DNA of 7,912 nucleotides from Pseudomonadota bacterium (GTDB lineage: Bacteria; Pseudomonadota; Gammaproteobacteria; Steroidobacterales; Steroidobacteraceae): contig JAKAZP010000109.1 of NCBI GenBank assembly GCA_021815905.1, positions 1-7,912 of the forward strand. Reading direction: 5' to 3'. The position numbers and the translations under genes were made by a program. This document shows, one piece after another, positions 1 through 7,912 of this stretch; the stretch's first letter is position 1, and every line of letters begins with the position of its first letter. The notes below the pieces were generated by a model. The model saw only the letters and a list, made by a program, of their open reading frames with translations. It was not told the origin of the DNA and searched no databases.

Positions 1-120
1 GCCGCGGGCGCCCACGCGGGCGCATCGGATGAGGACGAGGATCCCGAGGACGGGGAAGCGCTGTCCGCCGAGTGCGTCGAGTCGCGCGAGCTGAGCGCCG
101 CGCCTCCCGGCGACGACTGA
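1..120 (+). CDS. C-terminal end of an upstream gene, probably scpB (partial)
   Basis: An open frame runs from the window edge to a TGA at 118-120 and encodes the last 39 residues of a protein. The tail is acidic and of low complexity (it contains DEDEDPEDGE and ends PPGDD), so it carries no diagnostic domain. The assignment comes from context: in many proteobacteria the segregation and condensation gene scpB lies directly upstream of rluB on the same strand, and ScpB proteins often end in a variable charged tail. The next start codon follows after 5 bases, which suggests co-transcription and possibly translational coupling. The coding call is fairly safe because frame and spacing fit. The ScpB identity is inference, and any protein with an acidic C-terminus would fit equally well. 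Confidence 0.5.
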   Translation, partial: AAGAHAGASDEDEDPEDGEALSAECVESRELSAAPPGDD

Positions 121-125
121 GCGCG

Positions 126-947
126 ATGCGCGCGCGGCGTCGCAAGGCGCCTCCGCGGGGGCGCCGGACCGGGGCCGCGCGGCCGGCCGTCGAGGATTCC
201 GCCGAGCGACTGCAGAAGGTGCTGGCCCATGCCGGCCTCGCCTCGCGCCGGGAGGCCGAGGAGTGGATCAAGGCGGGGCGCCTGACGGTCAACGGCCACA
301 TTGCCGAGCTCGGTACCCGCGTCAGCCCGGCGGATCAGATCCGGCTCGACGGCCGCCTCGTCCGCCAGCGCGAGCCGCAGAGCGGCCGCACCTTCGTCTA
401 TCACCGCTCCCCCGGGGAGAGGCTCGACCAGCCGCTCGCCGGTCACGACGGCGCCGAAATTCCGCCCGCCCTCGCGCGGCTGCCCCGGCGCGCCGGGCGC
501 CGCTTCGTCGCGGTGAGCCCGATGCCGCGGATCGACGGCGGGCTCGAGCTGCTTTGCGGCGACGGCGAGCTCGCCTCGAAGCTGCAGCGATGCGTGCGGC
601 GGTTGACCAGCGAGCTCAGTGTCAGGGTGCGCGGGGAGCTCACCGAGCCGCAGCTCCTGGGAGTGCTCGGCGGGGCGCTCGACAGCGGAGAGAAGGTCGA
701 AGTCATCCGTTGCGAGGGGTCGGGGGGCGAGGGGACGAATCGCTGGTATGCGCTCGAGGTGCGCGGCGCAAGCGGCAAGGAGGCGCGGCAGCTGTTCGAG
801 CGTCAGGGGGCGATCGTGAGCCGCGTGCTGCGCACGCGCCTCGGGCCGGTCTCGCTCGAGCGCTCACTCGGTCGCGGCAAATTCCGCGAGCTCACTCAGA
901 CGGAGCTCGAGGCGGCCCTGTCGGACGAGGCAATCCCGAGGGCGTGA
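126..947 (+). CDS. RluB-type 23S rRNA pseudouridine synthase homologue with altered catalytic motif
   Basis: This is a 273-residue protein of the RsuA/RluB family; E. coli RluB is 291 aa and makes pseudouridine 2605 in 23S rRNA. Visible parts: a basic N-terminus (residues 1-20), an S4 RNA-binding domain (about 27-80, ERLQKVLAHAGLASRREAEE then GRLTVNG), and a synthase-like domain (about 90-255) with DGELASKL, SGGEGTNRWY and a VSRVLRTRLGPVSL segment matching the family's VSRLIRVRYGPISL. The catalytic motif, normally GRLDxNT, reads SPMPRID at 131-137, so the Asp column holds Pro134 in an ungapped alignment. The conserved Tyr of the EREYAVRV motif is Leu164, and the C-terminal GRNREVRRL motif reads GASGKEARQL. 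The ATG at 126 is preferred because it follows the upstream stop by 5 bases and leaves a normal-length N-terminus; an in-frame GTG at 72 would overlap the upstream gene by 49 bases. Family membership is confident. Enzymatic activity is doubtful, so no symbol is given. Confidence 0.85.
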   Translation: MRARRRKAPPRGRRTGAARPAVEDSAERLQKVLAHAGLASRREAEEWIKAGRLTVNGHIAELGTRVSPADQIRLDGRLVRQREPQSGRTFVYHRSPGERLDQPLAGHDGAEIPPALARLPRRAGRRFVAVSPMPRIDGGLELLCGDGELASKLQRCVRRLTSELSVRVRGELTEPQLLGVLGGALDSGEKVEVIRCEGSGGEGTNRWYALEVRGASGKEARQLFERQGAIVSRVLRTRLGPVSLERSLGRGKFRELTQTELEAALSDEAIPRA

Positions 948-951
948 GCCG

Positions 952-1800
952 CTAGGGGAGGCGCAACCTTCCGGCCATCGCCGCGCGCGCCGCCCTCCAG
1001 GCGCGCCAGCTCGCCGCGAGGGCGCTTGCGCCGGCCGGGCGCGTCGGATGGGGCAGTGCGCGCTCGAGCCGCCGGGCGGCCTGCGAGGCGAGCGCCGCCC
1101 AGATGAGCGCTCCGCGCGCGCTCGGCTGCAGCGCCGGCGGCACCTGAGCCACCGCGCGCGCGAGCTGCGGGCGCAGCGCTCGGACGCGCTCGCGCAGGAG
1201 GCGGGGGAGCGCCCCGGACCACGGCGGCCGCGCGAGCGAGGCGAGGGGAACGCCCGCCGCATCGAGCTCATCGAGCGGCAGGCGGATCCTGCCGCGAGCG
1301 GCATCGGGTGCGAGCTCGGTGAGCAGCTCGATCTCGCGCACGGCGCCGCCGAGGTCGAGCCAGACACCCTCGGGCGCCGCCTGGGGCGCGGCGCCCGAAG
1401 GCGCGAGCGGCGCGATCATGGCCGCGGCCCATCGCCGGCAATAGGCCTCGAGCTCGGCGCGCGTCTCGAACGTCGCCGCCGCGAGATCCCAGGCCGCGTT
1501 TTCCACGAGGCCCGACAGCCCCGCCGCGGCGCCCGCCCCGGTGCCCCGGCCGGGCGCCGCCCGAGCGGCGAGCAGCTCGCGGGTGAGCGGGTGTTGGGGG
1601 TTTCCGGCGGCGCAGCGCAGGCATTCCTCGCGCCACCACGCGAGGCGCGTGTGAGCGACGAGGTGATCCATTCCGGCGCGCAGGCTCGAGGCAATCTCGC
1701 GCTCGAGCTCGCACAACGCCGCGAGCGGCGCTCGCTCGAGCGGGGCGCTGTAGAGCCAGATCAGGTAGCGGAGGGTCTGAGGCTCAGGGCTGTCGGCCAT
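952..1800 (-). CDS. Squalene/phytoene synthase superfamily protein, NDUFAF6-like
   Basis: The 282-residue product has the trans-isoprenyl synthase fold signature of the squalene/phytoene synthase family: RLAWWREE (52-59) followed by NPQHPL (67-72), a DLAAATFETRAELEAYC helix (105-121), and GRIRLPLDEL (170-179). The paired Asp-rich motifs that bind prenyl diphosphate and magnesium in true synthases are not evident. There is no DDxxD-like box before RLAWW, and the second box region reads ELLTELAPD. This resembles the non-canonical branch that includes mitochondrial complex I assembly factor NDUFAF6 (family knowledge), so a real squalene or phytoene synthase is unlikely. An Ala/Gly/Pro-rich stretch at 80-94 looks like a variable loop. 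The start overlaps the end of rmuC by 17 bases, implying translational coupling as the last gene of a ubiG-rmuC cluster. The stop lies 4 bases from that of the convergent rluB-like gene. The molecular function is unknown. Confidence 0.8.
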   Translation of the reverse strand: MADSPEPQTLRYLIWLYSAPLERAPLAALCELEREIASSLRAGMDHLVAHTRLAWWREECLRCAAGNPQHPLTRELLAARAAPGRGTGAGAAAGLSGLVENAAWDLAAATFETRAELEAYCRRWAAAMIAPLAPSGAAPQAAPEGVWLDLGGAVREIELLTELAPDAARGRIRLPLDELDAAGVPLASLARPPWSGALPRLLRERVRALRPQLARAVAQVPPALQPSARGALIWAALASQAARRLERALPHPTRPAGASALAASWRAWRAARAAMAGRLRLP

Positions 1801-3061
1801 CGGTTTTCATCGCGGGCGCGACCTCGCGAACCGGAGTCTCGAGTCCCTCGAGCACCGGCAGCGCGGCATCCGCGGTCACTCCGAGCTCGGGGAAGCGGCG
1901 CGCCTGCGGCAACACCTGGCGCTCGAGCGAGCCCACGGCCGAATTGTAGGCGTCGACGGCGGCGCCCAACCGCTGCCCGAGCCGCTCGAGATGGGCGGTG
2001 AAGGCGCCGAGGCGCCTGTAGAGCTCCTGGCCGAGCGCGGCCACGGCGGCGGCATTCGCGGCGACCGCCGACTGGCGCCAGCCGTAGGCGACGGTCTTCA
2101 GCAGCGCGATGAGCGTCGAAGGGGTGGCGATGATCACGCTTTGCTGCAGCGCGGTCTCGAGCAGCTCCGGTCGCTCGGCGAGCGCGGCGCCGAGGAACTG
2201 ATCCCCGGGCAGGAAGAGCACGGCGAATTCCGGGCTCTGGGGAAACTGCGCCCAGTAGGCCTTCGAGGCGAGCTGGCGTACCCGAGTCTCGACCTGCTGC
2301 GCGTGCTTGCGCAGGGCGAGCTGGCGCTGCTCGTCGGTCTGGGCCTCGAGCGCCTCGAGATAGGCATCGAGCGGCGTCTTGACGTCGATCACGAGGTCGC
2401 GCGCCTCGGGCATGTGCACGACCATGTCCGGGCGCAGCGCGCCGTCCTCGCCGGCGACATGCGGCTGCTCGGTGAAATCGCAGTGCTCGGCGAGGCCGGC
2501 GAGCTCGACCAGGCGGCGAAGCGTCAGCTCGCCCCAGCGGCCACGCACCTCGGGGCGGCGCAGCGCCGTCACGAGATTGCGCGTCTCGCGCTGCAGCTGG
2601 CTCTGTCCGCTCGCGAGCGACTCGATCTGCGTGCGCAGCGCCGAGTACGCGTCCCGGCGCTCGCGCTCGAGCGCCTGGCTCTGCTGCTCCGAGCGCTCGA
2701 GCGCCGCGCGCAGCGGCTCGAGCAGCTGCGCGATGGCGGTCTCGCGCTCCTTCAGGCCGCTCTGCGCCAGCGCCTGATCGCGCCCGAGCGATTCGCGTGC
2801 GAGGCGCAGGAACAGCTCGCTGTTGGCGCGCAGGCTCTGCGCGGCGAGCGCATCGAACGACGCGCGCAGCCGCGACTCCGACTGCTCGAGAAACGTCACG
2901 CGCTCGGTCTCCTTGAGCGCACCGGCCTCGAGCCGGACCCGCGCCGCCTCGAGCTCGACCCGCAGGCCCTCGATGCGCCTGGCGGCGAGCAGCTGTCCGG
3001 CGAGGAATCCCAGCGCGATTCCCGCGAGCAGCGCAGCGGCCGCGACCAGCGCCACCGTCAT
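1784..3061 (-). CDS. rmuC: DNA recombination protein RmuC
   Basis: The 425-residue protein has an N-terminal hydrophobic segment (4-25), probably a single membrane anchor. A long charged region follows (about 30-165), rich in Glu, Arg, Leu and Gln and typical of a coiled coil. The conserved RmuC domain (about 168-400) contains RGRWGELTLRRLVELAG, HCDF, RPDMVVHMP (D212) and LVIDVKTPLDAY (D226, K228), then FLPGDQFLGAAL and TPSTLIALLKTVAYGW. The D...DxK arrangement matches the PD-(D/E)xK nuclease-like core proposed for the family. RmuC limits inversions and rearrangements at short inverted repeats in E. coli; its biochemical activity is poorly defined. The ATG at 3059-3061 gives the membrane segment immediately at the N-terminus. 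It begins 7 bases after the ubiG stop, and its 3' end overlaps the next gene by 17 bases, consistent with one transcript. No intact Shine-Dalgarno is obvious. Confidence 0.93.
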   Translation of the reverse strand: MTVALVAAAALLAGIALGFLAGQLLAARRIEGLRVELEAARVRLEAGALKETERVTFLEQSESRLRASFDALAAQSLRANSELFLRLARESLGRDQALAQSGLKERETAIAQLLEPLRAALERSEQQSQALERERRDAYSALRTQIESLASGQSQLQRETRNLVTALRRPEVRGRWGELTLRRLVELAGLAEHCDFTEQPHVAGEDGALRPDMVVHMPEARDLVIDVKTPLDAYLEALEAQTDEQRQLALRKHAQQVETRVRQLASKAYWAQFPQSPEFAVLFLPGDQFLGAALAERPELLETALQQSVIIATPSTLIALLKTVAYGWRQSAVAANAAAVAALGQELYRRLGAFTAHLERLGQRLGAAVDAYNSAVGSLERQVLPQARRFPELGVTADAALPVLEGLETPVREVAPAMKTDGRQP

Positions 3062-3068
3062 CGGCGGC

Positions 3069-3803
3069 TCAGGCGACGGTGCGCACGAAGTGCGCGAGGT
3101 AGTTGACGGAAGGGTCGCGCGTCAGACGGCAGCGCTCGGTGAGCGGATTGAGCTCGATGCCGGCGATCGCCGCCGGAGCGAGTCCCGCGCGCCGCGCCCA
3201 GCGCGTGAGCTCGGAAGGGCGGATGAGGCGCTCGTACTCGTGCGTGCCCCGCGGCAGCAGCTTCAGCACGTACTCGGCTCCGACGATCGCGAGCAGGAAC
3301 GCCTTGAGATTGCGGTTCACGGTCGAGATGAACACCGAGCCGCCCGGGCGCACGAGCTCGGCGAGGCTCGCGAGCATGCGTTGCGGATCGGGCACGTGCT
3401 CGAGCATCTCCATGCAGGTGAGGACGTCGAAGCGCTCCCCCGCGCCGGCGAGCTCCTCGGCGCCCGCGAGCCGGTACTCGATCGCGAGAGCCTGCTCGGC
3501 GGCGTGCAGCCGGGCGGCCTCGATCATGCCGGGCGCCAGGTCGATTCCGAGCACCGTGGCGCCCTCGCGCGCGAGCGCCTCGGACAGCAGTCCGCCGCCG
3601 CAGCCGACATCGATGACGCGCGCGCCGGGGAGCCTGGCGCGCGCGGCGATGAACTGCAGCCGCACCGGGTTCAGCAGGTGCAGCGGGCGAAACTCGCCGC
3701 GCGGATCCCAGAAGCGGTGCGCGAGCGCTTCGAATTTCGACAGCTCGCCCTGATCGGCATTGCCGGCGCCGGAGCGCCCGGCGCGCGGGGTTGCGGTTTC
3801 CAT
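3069..3803 (-). CDS. ubiG: Ubiquinone biosynthesis O-methyltransferase UbiG
   Basis: The 244-residue SAM-dependent class I methyltransferase performs both O-methylation steps of ubiquinone synthesis (2-polyprenyl-6-hydroxyphenol and 3-demethylubiquinol). Its length matches E. coli UbiG (240 aa). Diagnostic segments: KFEALAHRFWDPRGEFRPLH (23-42) with LNPVRL, SAM motif I VIDVGCGGG (63-71), GIDLAPGMIEAARLHA for motif II, and TCMEMLEHVPDP (129-140). Also visible are STVNRN, GAEYVLKLLPRGTHEYERLI (175-194) and a NYLAH C-terminus. The hydrophobic 168-182 region corresponds to the part of E. coli UbiG associated with membrane lipid binding. The N-terminal 18 residues are variable, so a slightly later start is possible, but ATG 3801-3803 is the natural choice and is preceded by a GAGG stretch. 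It is the first gene of the minus-strand cluster and diverges from gyrA, an arrangement shared with enteric bacteria. Confidence 0.96.
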   Translation of the reverse strand: METATPRAGRSGAGNADQGELSKFEALAHRFWDPRGEFRPLHLLNPVRLQFIAARARLPGARVIDVGCGGGLLSEALAREGATVLGIDLAPGMIEAARLHAAEQALAIEYRLAGAEELAGAGERFDVLTCMEMLEHVPDPQRMLASLAELVRPGGSVFISTVNRNLKAFLLAIVGAEYVLKLLPRGTHEYERLIRPSELTRWARRAGLAPAAIAGIELNPLTERCRLTRDPSVNYLAHFVRTVA

Positions 3804-3841
3804 GAGGGCCTCGCCTTCGGGTGGCGCATCCGGAGCCTGCG

Positions 3842-3847
3842 ATTATC
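3842..3847 (-). promoter_or_regulatory. Candidate -10 element for ubiG
   Basis: Read on the minus strand, the sequence is GATAAT, a 5/6 match to the sigma-70 -10 consensus, about 38 bases upstream of the ubiG ATG. No convincing -35 hexamer sits 16-18 bases upstream of it. Its location in one of the few AT-rich patches of a GC-rich region is the main support. Confidence 0.3.
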
Positions 3848-3888
3848 AACCAGATCGGCGCGCGGCGCAGCGCCAATCTCGCGCCCCG

Positions 3889-3897
3889 TGCTAACAT
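3889..3897 (+). promoter_or_regulatory. Candidate extended -10 promoter element for gyrA
   Basis: The sequence TGCTAACAT fits the extended -10 form TGnTAnnnT, with the key TA and final T present. It ends 27 bases before the gyrA ATG, which would give a leader of roughly 20 bases. The -35 position (about 3869-3875) is GC-rich and does not resemble TTGACA, as tolerated by extended -10 promoters. A Shine-Dalgarno for gyrA is weak (CGAAAG abuts the ATG). This is a sequence-only guess. Confidence 0.35.
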
Positions 3898-3924
3898 TCC
3901 TCTTTATCGCACGCTCCCCGAAAG

Positions 3925-6537
<2,613 letters not shown>

Positions 6538-6543
6538 GGACTC

Positions 6544-6549
6544 GGGAGG
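6544..6549 (+). promoter_or_regulatory. Ribosome binding site deciding the serC start
   Basis: GGGAGG lies 5 bases upstream of the GTG at 6555. It is the clearest Shine-Dalgarno in the window and favours this GTG over the TTG at 6534, which sits inside the end of gyrA. Confidence 0.7.
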
Positions 6550-6554
6550 CGCCC

Positions 6555-7637
6555 GTGCGTGTGTTCAATTTCGCGGCGGGTCCGGCGACGCTGCCGCTCG
6601 AAGTCCTGGAGCAGGTGCGGGACGAGCTGACCGACTGGCACGGCTCGGGCATGTCGGTGATGGAAGTGAGTCACCGCGGCGCCGCGTTCGTCGCGGTCGC
6701 GGACCAGGCGGAGTCCCGGCTGCGCTCGCTCCTGGCCGTGCCGCCCGGTTATCGGGTGCTGTTCCTCCAGGGCGGAGCCACGGGCCAGTTCGCCGCTCTC
6801 GCGCTCAACCTCGCCGCTCCCGGCGCCGTCGCCGACTACCTCTGCACGGGCGCCTGGTCGAAGAAGGCGATCGCCGAGGCGCAGCGCCTCGAGGTGACGG
6901 TCAACATCGCGGGGGACGAGGCGGCGAGCGCCTACACCACCGTTCCCGAGGAGCAGGGGCTGCGGCTCACCGCCGGGGCCGCCTACCTGCATTACACGCC
7001 GAACGAGACGATCGGCGGGGTGGAGTTTCCCTACGTGCCCGCGAGCGGCGCGGTGCCGCTCGTCGCCGACATGTCCTCCACCATCCTCTCGAGGCCGATC
7101 GACGTGTCGCGCTTCGGCCTGATCTACGCCGGGGCGCAGAAGAACATCGGGCCCTCGGGCCTCGCCGTCGCGATCGTGCGCGAGGACCTGCTCGGCCGGG
7201 CGCGCCGCGGCACCCCCTCGATCCTCGATTACTCGCTGGCGGCGGCCGAGCGCTCCATGCTCAATACCCCACCGACCTTCGGCTGGTACGTCGCCGGGCT
7301 CGTGTTCGCCTGGATCGAGCGCGAGGGCGGCCTCGAGGCGATGGCGGCGCGCAATCGCGCCAAGGCGCAGCTGCTCTACCGGACCATCGACCAGTCCGGC
7401 TTCTACCGCAATCCCGTCGCGAGAAACTGCCGTTCGTGGATGAACGTGCCCTTCACCCTCGCCCGGGGCGGGCTCGACGGGCTTTTCCTCGACGGTGCGC
7501 GCGCGGCGGGGCTCGAGAGCCTCGAGGGTCACCGCTCGGTGGGGGGCATGCGCGCGAGCCTCTACAATGCCATGCCGCTCGCGGGCGTCGAGGCGCTGGT
7601 CGCCTACATGCGCGAATTCGAGCGGCGCCATGGTTGA
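6555..7637 (+). CDS. serC: Phosphoserine aminotransferase SerC
   Basis: SerC is a PLP-dependent class V aminotransferase that converts 3-phosphohydroxypyruvate plus glutamate to O-phosphoserine. It also acts on the 4-phosphohydroxythreonine precursor in pyridoxal phosphate synthesis. With the GTG start the protein is 360 aa (E. coli 362) and begins RVFNFAAGPATLP, the classic SerC N-terminus. Other motifs are MEVSHRG (36-42), LFLQGGATGQFAA (70-82), NETIGGVEF (150-158) and ADMSSTILSRPID (171-183). The PLP-binding lysine is Lys196 in YAGAQKNIGPSG, and HRSVGGMRASLYNAMP (326-341) contains substrate-phosphate-binding residues. All expected motifs are intact. It lies 17 bases after gyrA and 6 bases before a serA-type gene encoding the preceding pathway step. 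The gyrA-serC order is also known from pseudomonads. Confidence 0.97.
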   Translation: MRVFNFAAGPATLPLEVLEQVRDELTDWHGSGMSVMEVSHRGAAFVAVADQAESRLRSLLAVPPGYRVLFLQGGATGQFAALALNLAAPGAVADYLCTGAWSKKAIAEAQRLEVTVNIAGDEAASAYTTVPEEQGLRLTAGAAYLHYTPNETIGGVEFPYVPASGAVPLVADMSSTILSRPIDVSRFGLIYAGAQKNIGPSGLAVAIVREDLLGRARRGTPSILDYSLAAAERSMLNTPPTFGWYVAGLVFAWIEREGGLEAMAARNRAKAQLLYRTIDQSGFYRNPVARNCRSWMNVPFTLARGGLDGLFLDGARAAGLESLEGHRSVGGMRASLYNAMPLAGVEALVAYMREFERRHG

Positions 7638-7643
7638 GGCGCG

Positions 7644-7912
7644 ATGAGATACCGCATCCTCACTCTCAACAGCCTGAGCGCTCGCGCCCTCGAGCGGCTG
7701 CCGCGCGATCGATACGAGGTGGCATCGGGGCTGGAGCGTCCCGATGCGATCCTGGTGCGCTCCGCCGACATGCACGGCATGGCGATCCCCGAGACGGTGC
7801 GCGCCGTCGGGCGCGCGGGCGCGGGCGTCGACAACATCCCGGTCGAGGAGCTGAGCCGCCGCGGCATCCCGGTGTTCGTCGCTCCCGGAGCGAACGCCAA
7901 CGCGGTGAAGGA
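7644..7912 (+). CDS. D-3-phosphoglycerate dehydrogenase family protein (5' end, partial)
   Basis: The first 89 codons of a D-isomer-specific 2-hydroxyacid dehydrogenase are present; the frame is open to the window edge. The product starts MRYRILTLNS, has DAILVRSADMHG (34-45) and VGRAGAGVDNIPVEELSRRG (55-74), then VFVAPGANANAVK (77-89). The GAGVDNI and PGANANAV segments are typical of SerA-type phosphoglycerate dehydrogenases, which oxidise 3-phosphoglycerate to 3-phosphohydroxypyruvate with NAD. The usual version here is VFNTPGANANAV, so VFVAPG is a small departure. The NAD-binding domain and catalytic Arg/Glu/His lie beyond the window. Immediate position after serC (6-base gap, with TGAGG overlapping the serC stop as a possible ribosome binding site) strongly supports a serine-synthesis role, so serA is likely. 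The symbol is withheld because the catalytic half is not visible. Confidence 0.85.
   Translation, partial: MRYRILTLNSLSARALERLPRDRYEVASGLERPDAILVRSADMHGMAIPETVRAVGRAGAGVDNIPVEELSRRGIPVFVAPGANANAVK

Larger units (their letters stand above)
3804..3924. other. Divergent intergenic region between ubiG and gyrA
   Basis: The 121 bases between the two start codons must hold the promoters of both transcription units. The centre is locally more AT-rich than the genes at two places (about 3841-3852 and 3889-3910), which is where the promoter-like hexamers fall. A GC-rich segment between them (3857-3874) can form a short GGCGC/GCGCC stem with an 8-base loop. It has no T-run and does not look like a terminator. 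No tRNA, small ORF or recognisable operator was seen. Confidence 0.7.

Noticed and set aside
72..125. GTG at 72 as the start of the rluB-like gene
   Set aside because: It would overlap the upstream gene by 49 bases and add 18 very Arg-rich residues. The ATG at 126 follows the upstream stop by 5 bases and fits the family better.
952..1800. Annotation as an active squalene or phytoene synthase (hopanoid or carotenoid pathway)
   Set aside because: The Asp-rich metal and diphosphate binding motifs are absent and no hopanoid or carotenoid genes are nearby.
1048..3106. Long plus-strand open frames antisense to the NDUFAF6-like gene and rmuC (317 and 371 codons)
   Set aside because: The minus-strand frames have clear family motifs and plausible operon spacing. 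The plus-strand products are Arg-rich shadows without family similarity that I can see.
3857..3874. GC-rich inverted repeat in the ubiG-gyrA intergenic region as a terminator or operator
   Set aside because: The stem is only 5 bases, has no T-run on either strand, and lies between divergent starts where no terminator is needed. Such short repeats are common in DNA of this composition.

Overview
The window is a high-GC bacterial chromosomal segment carrying core genes. Two things point to a gammaproteobacterium. First, ubiG and gyrA are divergent neighbours, as in enteric bacteria. Second, serC directly follows gyrA, as in pseudomonads. The GyrA, UbiG and SerC sequences also look gammaproteobacterial. 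Composition and codon use (strong preference for CTC/CTG and GAG) are uniform across the genes, so I see no sign of recent transfer. A deep-branching, high-GC lineage near the Xanthomonadales/Nevskiales/Steroidobacter group is my guess, not something the sequence proves.

Layout, left to right. (1) The last 39 codons of a plus-strand gene with an acidic tail, probably scpB. (2) An RluB-type pseudouridine synthase homologue (plus strand) that keeps the S4 domain and overall fold but has a substituted catalytic motif. (3) A minus-strand cluster that reads, in transcription order, ubiG, rmuC, then a squalene/phytoene-synthase-like gene resembling mitochondrial NDUFAF6. It converges on the rluB-like gene with only 4 bases between the stop codons. 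(4) A 121-base divergent intergenic region between ubiG and gyrA, with candidate promoter elements in both directions. (5) A plus-strand run of gyrA, serC and the 5' end of a serA-type D-3-phosphoglycerate dehydrogenase, with gaps of 17 and 6 bases.

How the genes work together: serC and the serA-like gene encode consecutive steps of phosphorylated serine biosynthesis and appear co-transcribed downstream of gyrase subunit A. UbiG carries out both O-methylations of ubiquinone synthesis. The NDUFAF6-like protein at the end of the same cluster may also relate to respiration, but that is inference. RmuC is a DNA-maintenance protein lying between them.

This is mostly an ordinary housekeeping region. 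I found no mobile element, CRISPR array, RNA gene, prophage or defence system. The observation most worth pursuing is the RluB homologue whose catalytic Arg-Leu-Asp motif is replaced. It may be an inactive pseudo-enzyme acting as an RNA-binding factor, or an enzyme with a rearranged active site.
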